From: Apostichopus japonicus
Taxonomy: Eukaryota; Echinodermata; Holothuroidea; Aspidochirotida; Stichopodidae
DNA length: 60,000 nt
Direction of reading: 5' to 3'
NCBI RefSeq assembly: GCF_037975245.1
Contig: NC_092562.1
Coordinates: forward strand, 28,783,554 to 28,843,553
This document shows positions 1 to 10,708 of this stretch, in pieces. Both the position numbers and the translations under genes were made by a program. The notes under the pieces are model-generated. The model saw only the letters and a list, made by a program, of their open reading frames with translations, did not search any database and was not told where the DNA came from. The number at the start of each line of letters is the position of its first letter. Position 1 is the first letter of the stretch.

Positions 1-465
1 TCTTCATATAAGCCCTAATTGCAAGACCTATCAAAGGCTGTATTGTTGCAGTTTGAAAATTTTAAAGGACCTCATTGGACCACAACTAGCTTCCATAGTC
101 ATTCTATTGTATAGTTTCTGCAATGTAGGCACTAGTTAGATAGAAGTGTGCCAATTTTTCATTTAGACAGCTGTATTGCACAATAAACATGCAGTGATGT
201 CACATAGCCTCTATAGGCATATCACCTTGCAGTTGGTAAATGATTAGACTGCTGTTTTCTACTTTTGAATGTGAAATTACACTATTAACATAGAAAAGCA
301 TGCTTTTCTTAAAATGGATCTTAATTTGCTATATACTGTAACCTATTCCCTCTTACAGTACATACTAACCAACAGAGGAAATTCAATTTGTTGGTCCAAT
401 ATGATATGTCATATAATAATGTGCTTATAATATATCAATTGGTCTCTTTTGATGCATTTATTCAG

Positions 466-553
466 GGAAACACTGCTTCCATTACTGAACAGCTTCCTAA
501 TATCGGTCAATTGATGACAAAATTAGGCAGACAACCGGGAATATTACTACAAG
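466..553 (+). CDS. FANCC: FANCC exon (first one visible)
   Basis: Begins after a TTCAG acceptor at 461-465 in phase 0 and ends at a GGTAAAA donor with one base left over. It encodes NTASITEQLPNIGQLMTKLG and a few more residues, aligning with the vertebrate 'FPTIGQLLAK' segment about 65 residues from the N-terminus. The preceding in-frame residues belong to the intron, so earlier coding exons must lie upstream of this window. Confidence 0.85.
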
Positions 554-3500
554 GTAAAATTTTCATATTATAACTTATATTCATGTTTCTAGTATAAATT
601 AGTTATTTAGTACAAATGTATTGACTGATATTCATATTAAACAAATTGAAACTGTTGGGGGGTGGGGGGTGGGGTACAGTGGCGGAGCTAGGGGTATTGG
701 TCAGAGGGGCGAGAATGGTCCGTAGGGGCGCTTTCCATACTATCTAAGCGGAGCACCCCCACAGGTTGGCGCGGAGCGTACAGAAATTTTTTGAGTACAG
801 ATACTCCCTAGATCGCTGGAAATGACCCTTTCCGGGCCTTGCTAATTTGCAGAATAACGAAGAATAAATAGGTGTGATCGCCATTTGTGACAACTCGGAA
901 GTTGATATGGGTGTTGAAAGTACATGTGCTTCATCACAATCCCTGTGGTATCTTTGTAAAAAAGTCAATTATCGCGAATAAGTAAAAAGTAGTAAAAAGC
1001 TGAAAAGGGCGCCCGCAGTCCATTTGAGTCCGTCAGGGGGGCATCCGTCTACCCTGACAGTATGGACGCTCCGCCACTGGTGGGGTATAGTTGAGGTAGG
1101 GGTAGAGAAAAGAGGCATCTTAATAATCATTACTGGATGTTGCATGCAACAGTAGACTAACAGCTCTCCTATGTTCCTTCAATGACCATGGAGTGTTGAA
1201 AATTGTTTCTTTCAAAATTGTTAGTATTGGTAAGTACTATAAAAGTTGATAATTTATGTTATTTCTGATTTTCTCAGAGATAATTATTATGCAGTTGATC
1301 TCATACACTGTACACTCTTTACCTCTTTAGTTAGGAAGTTAACACATTGTTATAAAAGAAAATCATAAACAGGAAATGTTAAAAGAATAAAACGTATACA
1401 ATTCTAAACATATTATTATCAATGACTGAACACTCTTAGCTATGATCATTTGAAAACTAATCAGACTTTTGTTTCAATGCATCACATGTTTTATCGATGA
1501 ATTGGGTTAATGAATGCAATTGGAATAGATTTTATTTCGAGCTTAGACATTACATTTTGATGTGTCAAGGCCTTAGAGAATAATTCCTAGCAAAAAACAA
1601 GACTTCCAGAACTTTGTGTTTTCTGTGAATATGTAAATTTGTAGGTATAGAAAGCTAGCAATGAAGCAAATTGCAAAGTTATCAACAAGTTTTTGAGAGG
1701 GCAAAGAAGTGATCTACCATCTGATCCACCGAGCCCCATATTGGTGGCTATCCCTGCTAACATAGCTTTGCTAAGACAGTAGTCTGGAAATAGGCTGCCC
1801 TTATAACGTCACCATATAGGTGCAGACAAATCCCCAGTTTCATATTAAAGACAAAACCTAGAAAACTGTAAGAGATATATACAACAATAATGTAAGTAGG
1901 ATAGAAGCTTACACAAGAACTTTCAAAGCTTCTATTCAAAAAGATATATATTGCCACAATTCTACTGGATAATTTAAAGGCTTTATTCATTATTTTTATT
2001 ATTGTCATCTTTAATGAGGGTAGTCCTGCTCAATGCAGAAACACTGCTTTCCAGAGGAGCCTTCATTTGTTTGTCTTCTATTTTACTGTATTCTCTGACC
2101 ATGTTCACTCATATTCTTTTCGTTTCTTACAGAGGGAATATATGACCGTTTTGTTCGATGTGTTCTTACTCTTATACCGAGGAATCCAAACACTCAGTTA
2201 GAACAGAGGGCCTCCCACTGGGGTCAAGTACGTCACTTTATTCTTAAATTGTCAATATGAGTGGGTTTAGTAGGAATATGACAATTTTACAGTACTTATT
2301 TGAAAGTAGTCTGTCAAATAATGTGAAATTTCTGGATTTGTGTAAGAATTAATTTGTTCTAGTTTTGTTCTTACTTTTGCTGTAACTGTATATATTGCCT
2401 AACAGATAGATAAAGTGTGTAAAATCCAAGTAATGTGTAAATGTTATGTATGTTGGAAAGAACTTAGGCCTACCGATTTCTGTTATTAATTAAAAGGTGT
2501 GAACGTAGACTCGCGCACAAAGAAACGTCTCATGCGGGTAATCTGACGTAGTTTAGAAAGAGGTGTAACAGAAGTGTTAAAAACCACCATCGATCCCAGA
2601 AAATACACACATAGCTTTCTACTGTTGGTAAACACTAGTGTACAGTCAATACATACAGCTACGATCAATACCCACAACACAGTGTACATAGCAGCGATGG
2701 ACATCTCAGGTCTAAATGAAAGATAACAAAGTATCACGTTTCATTACTGTCTGCATTTTGTAGCGACAAGAAAAATACTTCAATGCCTTTAACTTTCAAT
2801 TTCATCAATATAATAGAGCATGTCTCTTTGCTATAGTCAGCAAGTGATTCAAATTTTTCAAGTCTAATGCCCTACTCACTCTGTGTAAACTTCCAGTAGA
2901 GCATGAGCTCTAAAAGACTGCAACACTCAAAAAGAAGCTTCTGGTTCAGTGAGACTACTTTTGGAAACTGGGATGAAATTAAAGTGTGGTTCAGTAATTA
3001 AAATGACCGGTGCAATGTTAACACATTTCTTTCTCTTTATTGGTAGAACTTTAAGGGACTTTTCAGAAATACCGTATGTTATCAGTTTTAACGGGTAATA
3101 GCACACCTATCTCCTCGCAACTGCTTTTTTGAGTTTTCTACTTACTTAAATATTTGCAGGCTTTGATCAGGAAAACCAGTAACTATTTCAACCAACCGAA
3201 TCCAAACAGCAGAGTAGGAGAGGTTCTTGGCTATGGGATCTCAGATTACCATGAATGTGCCATTGAACAGGTAGGCAAAGACCCATGAAGATACTTGGGG
3301 ACCTCATTTGGAGAGTTAAATAATCCCAGTGGGTCTCAAGTTTGTCTTAACTCCAAAGTATGCCTTTCTAGCAAAGTCCTGATGTAGTATATCACTAGCC
3401 CTAACAGAAATTCATCTGAAAGAGTTATATCCTGTGGCATGAAATGTCTGTTGTTGGTGATCTGTGATGTCATCATCACAGATATTCTCCAAAGGCTAAT

Positions 3501-6500
3501 TGACTTTCCTATCTATGTTGTTATCATGTTAGCAATAACATCACAAAGACCCCATTTTGAGACTCTATGTTTAATCACCTCATGGAATGCCATTCAGGAC
3601 AAGCTGACAATATTGAGTAACATACAACATATGACATTTCATTTCATTTATTTTTTCCATTTCCTCACAATGTTTATATAATAAGACGATGAAGACAATA
3701 CCATGCAAAGATAATAATAAGTAATAAATCATATAAAATCATATAAATCATATGAAATGTGATGAACTTTGAATTTGGTCACCTGTCAAAAGTTCTCTGT
3801 ACTTATAAATTTCATCACTATACAACTTATTTGTAATTTTTTTTTTTTTTTTAATCTCCAGTGGATAAAATGATTTGTGAATTATCAAGAGGGTCAAACT
3901 CATTTTCCAGCTCAATTGTCATGACGACAGCACTAAGTCTGCTGTAGCAAAAATATTTTTAATTGTGTCAAACATTGTGCTTATTTCAGCTTCGGAAATA
4001 TACCTTTAAGGATCATTACTAAGGTTATCTATCCTCAAATTCTGGGATTGAGAGCAAATTCGTAATGTTTCCTAGAAAGCTGAATGTTATATGTAATGCA
4101 GTACACATAGTAGTCAATGTTTCAAATGTAATCGTGCATTACATATGAATGCTTATATATGCATGCATATGTATGTATGTTTTTAATTGTTCAGCTTCAG
4201 CTGAGCTTAACAAACCTCTATCATGTATTGATGATCCAATGTTTCGTTCCCTTCGTAGTTAACTAGAAGTATTTGCTGTAAGCTGGACATGCTGAGCAAA
4301 AAGCCTAGGTGAGCTTATAGCACGTACTTTGTCTATCCAATGTTCTTTTTATTTTGGGTCTTGTGTACTAATTCAACTGGGATCTATACATGCTATCATA
4401 TTTTCAACTTAAATATTCCCAGCTTGGAGACTGCTTATAGATACATTGTCAGAGTTCCATACATGTCTGGTGTTTGTCTTTTTATATTCAATTGTGATTT
4501 TAGAGCTTCTTGCAATAATTTCCATTTCACATTAATAAATTTTACTTTCTGTTGACCATGGTCTTGGTAATACTGTATGCAGGAGGTAGGTAGGTGGTAA
4601 GATAGTCCAGCCTGTGCCTCTGTGCATGAGAGCACTAAGCCATACTTGGTTATTACAATCCGTTCAAAGAATTTAAAGTTAGTGGGACCCGTACTTGATA
4701 TTGGTCTCAAGGTTACCATTGGTACATACTGATATCTGTCTAATAGCTATCATGTTGCTCAATTTCACAAAGAAGCTTAAGTTACTTTGTAGCGATTAAT
4801 CTTGTATTCTATAACATCTTTCCTGAAAGATCCCATCTGCTCTACAGTGCCTGTAATAATCGATGACTGTACAAGGTTACGTCGTGTATCTTTTCCTTTT
4901 CCTTCTTCCAGAGACAGTCAGTCAGTTAGTATTGTGCTGGATATCTCTCATCAGATGGTACCCTTGGTTAGGTTTCCTTCATGCCACCCGGTGGTAGAAA
5001 AATTACTCTGGTATAGCAGCAGCACAAATCAAGCAATCTTATCAGAAGAATTTCTTAGACAACTGCTAGATGTTCAAGCCAAGACTTTAATTGAACCCAG
5101 AGATGGGACAACAAGTATGTTATTGTAACAGATGAGATGTTTCTTGCATCTTTGGCTATGTAATGAAACATAACACATTTCTAGTCACTGTCTGGTCCCG
5201 CTTCCTCCACAGTCCCTGCCTCTTATTTGTTCCTTTACACCAAAGCAAAGACATTGATGTTGTCATGGTAACATGTCTGTGTATCTGTTGCTTTGCTGTG
5301 TTAACAGCAGGCAGTACACCACTGTTAGGCTATTTTATATGGTATGTCTAGCACCCCTCCCCCTTTACCCTGCCATCTGTGTTTTTGGGGGGGTGAGGGG
5401 GGAGGGGGGACAGACGTAGGACCGTTTAAAGTCATCAAAGGCTAGAGATACAGAAGCTTGTAAAGAGGAGAAGTCTAATATTAGAGTATTGTTGAACCTC
5501 ATGTAAAATGTGATATCTTCCTTGGTAAATTACTACAAGAGATCTTTCCAACTTTTACTGGAAGTGTGGAGGAAAACAGTTAGGATGCAGTTAACAGGTT
5601 GTTTCAAAAGAGAAGTTGTATGGAAGAATGGTCACCATGCATCAGATTCAGTTATTAATTGTATTGTAGGCAAATATGAAATACTTGGAATTTACATCGT
5701 AAGTGTATTACCAACAGCTCCAGGAGGTAGTTCTTTATACAATGGATAGAAAGAGTATAGAATAGAATATAGGATAGAGTATAGGATAGAAAGAGTATAG
5801 AAGAAGTATAGAAGAAGAGTATACTGTAGGATAGAAAGAGTATAGGGAGTTGAGTTTCCATAACCTAAGTGAGTGATGTTCTTGTGCCATATTGGTTCTT
5901 CCTATTTGTGCTAATGATACTTATTTTTGACGATCTTGTTGGCATTATTAAGTGATGAGACTACCTCAGTGGTTACTAAGTAAGGACTCATCCTCTACCC
6001 AGCTGTGTTTGGCTTGACAACAAAAGTGTGCCTGTGTATATATCTGTGTGTCAGTACAACATATTAACCAGACTATTTTATGTTGTATAAACTGAAATGG
6101 TGACAGGGACTTAAGTTAAGGGGCTAATCTCTCTCCTTCCCCCCCCCCACCAGCCCTCCTATAGCTCCTCTCAACCGATAATTCTATTGTCTATAATTAA
6201 TACAATGTTTCATTGCATCAAACATGAATGGTTTAACACAAGTTTTAAACCCTTCCTTTCATATCATTCTCCAGTAATCCTTGCTCCAATATTTACTAGA
6301 TTGATCATGCGTCCCTCTGCCACATTTATCACTCTCAGTAATGTTGTTATCCATTTCTCTCAAAGGTTACTTTCCTGCGAGTACCTGTGTTGCGTTATGG
6401 TCTTCCTATCTTCCTGCTTTGGAGCATATCATTATGAACTTCGTCGGGACACTCTCTAAGAGGCCTCATATTGGTTACCGTAGAGCTGCTGAGTTACTGA

Positions 6501-9500
6501 CATCCAGCCATCTAGTAAGTTCAACTTTTTGCTTCCAGGAGATTTTGAAACAATTATAAACCATAACAAGTTTTGTTTGTAAGATGCATGCTCGCATTGG
6601 TCGCACAAACCATGACCTTGGTAGACTGCATTGTACTTCAAAACATTGGAATGGATGCTTTCATTGGCATGATTGTTAACATGCAAACATTTAAGGACAG
6701 TGTCCCTTTTTCTTTTCCCAGTGATTATTATATTTCATAGAGGCTGGGTTGATGTGTCAATGAAGGGATTGTAATGAATGAAGGGTGAAAAAAAACTACC
6801 GCATCTTCAGATGGGGTCTTTAAAAGAAGAGATTTTGAAGCTGTTAATCTTATACAGTTGTGCTCCCCATTGATGGTGCTGTCATTGAGATATATTCTTC
6901 TTTAATGCTGTTGAATTGGTTAATGAAAGATAATACACAAAATTAGTACATTGTTTCATGCCATAAATCTGTTGTTTGGTTCTTCTCAGCCCCAAGCCTG
7001 CCATGAGCACCCTTCTATCTCCTGTGCTGTGGATCAGGTATTAAGGAAGCTGTTATTTGCAACTGAAGGATCTGCTGTTGTTTTGAAGGCAATAAACATC
7101 TTTCAAAGATGCTATCTTCAGCAGGTTAAAAGGAACCCTAAACAGGTAAGTTTTACTCATAAATATATGATATTATGTAACAAGAACCAAACACTGTAAA
7201 GTATAAGTACATCCACAAACAGTAATGAATTTGAAAATTCTTTCAAAATTGTAGAACTTGTTTGTAGTCTTCTCCTTATCATTATATGACTGTTTAAAGG
7301 GTGTGAAGACTCGCCAAAAAGAAACGTCTCATGCCGGTTATCTGACCTAGTTTCGAATGAGGTGTAACAGAAGTGTTAGACACCACCATCAATCCCAGAA
7401 AATACACACACAGCTTGCCACCGTCGGTAATTAGATACTAGTGTACAGTCAGTACAGCTGCGGTCAATACCCACAGCACATTGTTCAAACGATACAGCGA
7501 TGGACATCTCAGGTACAGCTAAAGATAACAAGGTATTCATTACTGTCTGCATTTTGTAAGCAACGGAAAGTTAACTTTCTAAAGATGGCGGCACGCTGTA
7601 TGGGGCATCCTTCAATGCCTTTAACTGTTAAGGTGAAGTCGTGGTGTAGTGGTTAGATTGTCCACCCCACAATCATTAGGTTCCCGGTTCACATTCTCAC
7701 CAGGAACCAGATTCTCTTGTACTATTCAAACCAGAGTCTTCCATGGTTTTGGTACTCCTGCTTTGCAAACTCTGGTTTCGGTCTAGTATTTGAGAAAGTG
7801 GTCAGATGCAAACTCTTCTTGTCCCTCTGATGGGGAAGTTTATCGGGGGTCCCAGGAGCAGGAAGGAGTGGGCAAATTACATACCTGCCTTATAAACTAT
7901 CTTGAAAAGAGAAGGCTTAGTTGGTGTTTATCCAAGGCCAACACATCTAAAGGTTTTTTAAATGAGCTTCTGTTGGTTTTCTTAACTTTGGAAAATACTA
8001 AATAATTGATTTTTTCCCCAATCTAGATACCTCAATGGGTTAGCTCCATGATGTCAATTTTGACAGATAAGATATGTCTGCATAGGATATGTCTACAAGA
8101 AAAATTGATTTATTTAGTATCATTTTATTATATTATTTTCAAAATATTAAGTATATATATTATTAAGTATTTTGCTGCAAAAATTTGTTTCAGACTGAAT
8201 TTTGATAGTTGTTTTATGTTGAGATGCAAGGATGTAAACTTTGAAGGTGATATAATAATTATGAATATATATATGGAATAGAAGAATATTTCAATTCAAT
8301 ACCAAATACATTGAAAAAAATCTCTTTGTCTTAAAATTCTACAAATTATTGACTTACAAAAATTTAATTTAAACAAAGCTGTCTCATATGCATGGTCACT
8401 GGAATTTGTTGCACATTAAATGTTATGAATTCCCATGTTTACATACACCGGTCATCTGGAATATGATTTTATGTTCAACAAAGTAATAAAAGTGTCATAT
8501 TTTCTGCCACTAATGGAAGTCCTGTCATTAAAGTCAAATTTTATGGAAAAAAATCCAGGTTTTTCAAACACTTGTCTTTGTATCTTTTCTTTGTCATTAG
8601 GGCCAGTCAACCGATCCACTTATTCCGACTGAATTAAAATCACTGGAAACGCTCCTCCAAGTTCTGCCATCAGGTAGGTGATATGCAGAGTGCAGATGTT
8701 AGTACTTGCTAATGAATGGAAGAAATTATTCTATCTTGTCAAACCTTATGAATTAATTTAGTGCCAATTGTTTTGTGCTAGTACATATCTATCATACTTA
8801 AATAGCCCAATGATTTTAATGCTTCTGTTTGTACTAGAAATATATGTCGGGGGGGGGGGGGGACGGGTAGGAATAAATTGAGAGCACCAATTATCTCCTA
8901 CAGCCCTTCTATCATCCTCTCTCTCTTTGTTCTCAGACATTGCCCATTGTTCTGGTTATGTCCACCCTATTCATTGTTCAATGTTACAATTAACTTGTCC
9001 GTTCCATATGTCCGTTTAAATTGTTTCTGTAAATGTTATATGTTAAATCTGACCAGAGTCATCTTGCTAAATAAGTACAAAAAGACAGCGAGTTAACTTT
9101 GAATATAATAACCAGCAACCTTTATTCGGTCTCTCTTATAGGTGGTTGGGTAAGCAAGCATTGAAGGCGCTCTTCCCCTTTGACATTAAGACACAGATCA
9201 TAACGGGGATCAGTCATATCATTTCAAATTCCTGTTTTCACTTAGCCTCTGAAAGTGATCCTGCTAACATTGAAAAATCAGGCTTTCCAACTTTACATGC
9301 TGAGAAAGTGTCCATTAGCTATAGGTTGCATCCAAACACCCGCCGTTTGTACTGAACAGCAGGTTTATTCCAGTTGGTTAACTGAGTGATCAGTCCCATC
9401 TTTTCGCACCTAAAGTTGAGCTGCCTATCCGTTTATTAAGTATTATGCAACTCATCAAACAGCTAGTAGCCAAATCACTATCAGATCAAGGCAGAAATGG

Positions 9501-10673
9501 CAAGGTGTGAACAAATCAACTCTTCCAAACTCACCTGTCTGTTTGCAGGAGACATAAAGTTACAGTAACTTTAGGTCAAGAGAGCTGACAAATGCAACCT
9601 ATGGTTAATGGACTAATTCTCGTCACGATATATAGATGATAATTACATAAAAAGATAAAGTATTCGTGAACAATAATTGTTTACTCTCTGTTTGTCTTTG
9701 TATAGATTTGGATTCAATTTCTAAATTGGCTGATCATCTAAAGTACTTGATTAGTTTTACAAGTCAACATCAAGCATCTACTGCGACAATGGCATCCAGA
9801 GTCGATCTTTGGCTTCTGGTGGTCAAGTACCAGCACTGGTATCATCAATGCTTGGTTCAGGCCTTCAGTACCGAGGAGCCTGACTTGAGTAAATCATGCC
9901 GTTGGTTTATCGAATGGTTTCACAGTCCTATATCCGACAGCCATGATTTAGTGAGTGTTTGTTGTTTTATGAAATGCAAGTTCTGTGGTTTCGTTCTTTA
10001 CGAGAGAAGATATTTCATGGTTAAAATTCTAAGAGATGTAAAGTGTCGATACCTTGGGAAATTAAAGACAAAGCTGCACTAATTAGTGTTCTTTTATTTG
10101 CCAAACATATAACAAAGTAACAAAAGAAAGAAGGGGACATGGAAGAGAAAACTGCGGTTCTTATAACTGTTTGTCCTTAAAAAGAAGAAAATATCGGTCG
10201 TTTAAAAAATAGGTCAAAATTATCTCCGACTACACTATACCCAACATGTTATCCATGTTAAACTTTCACTGAATTTTCGTTGGTATTCAAAACTAAATCC
10301 TGTTAGTCTAGAATGATCATATTTTGCTTACTTCTACACTTGATGTCTTGCAGTTTATGCAATTTATTAAACTAAGAGCTTCTAAATGAGGATAATCTTT
10401 TAACGTTTTTTTTCCCCAGAAACTAGTAGACTTATGTATTCAGTGCATCCAGACAGATAATTTTCCAACACAAACTTCTCCAGTGTTCCTACCAGTGTAC
10501 CATCACCTACTCATGGGGTACACTGTCATAGCACTCAACAATGGACTGAGTGATTTGAACAAAATCACCAGATTAGTGAGTATCAGGCTATCATGTGCAT
10601 TAATTATGTGATACTGTCTATTTATTTACAACACTAACAGCTTAAAAGTTGGAAACAAAGTCTTTACTTTAGA

Positions 10674-10708
<35 letters not shown>

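Noticed and set aside
7636-7702. Functional tRNA gene on the plus strand
   Set aside because: A and B boxes are present but the acceptor and T stems do not close well, and a non-tRNA tail follows; a SINE fits better.
9666-10082. 138-codon frame taken as a single-exon gene
   Set aside because: Only 9706-9950 is exon; strong acceptor and donor sites bound it and the rest is intron read-through.
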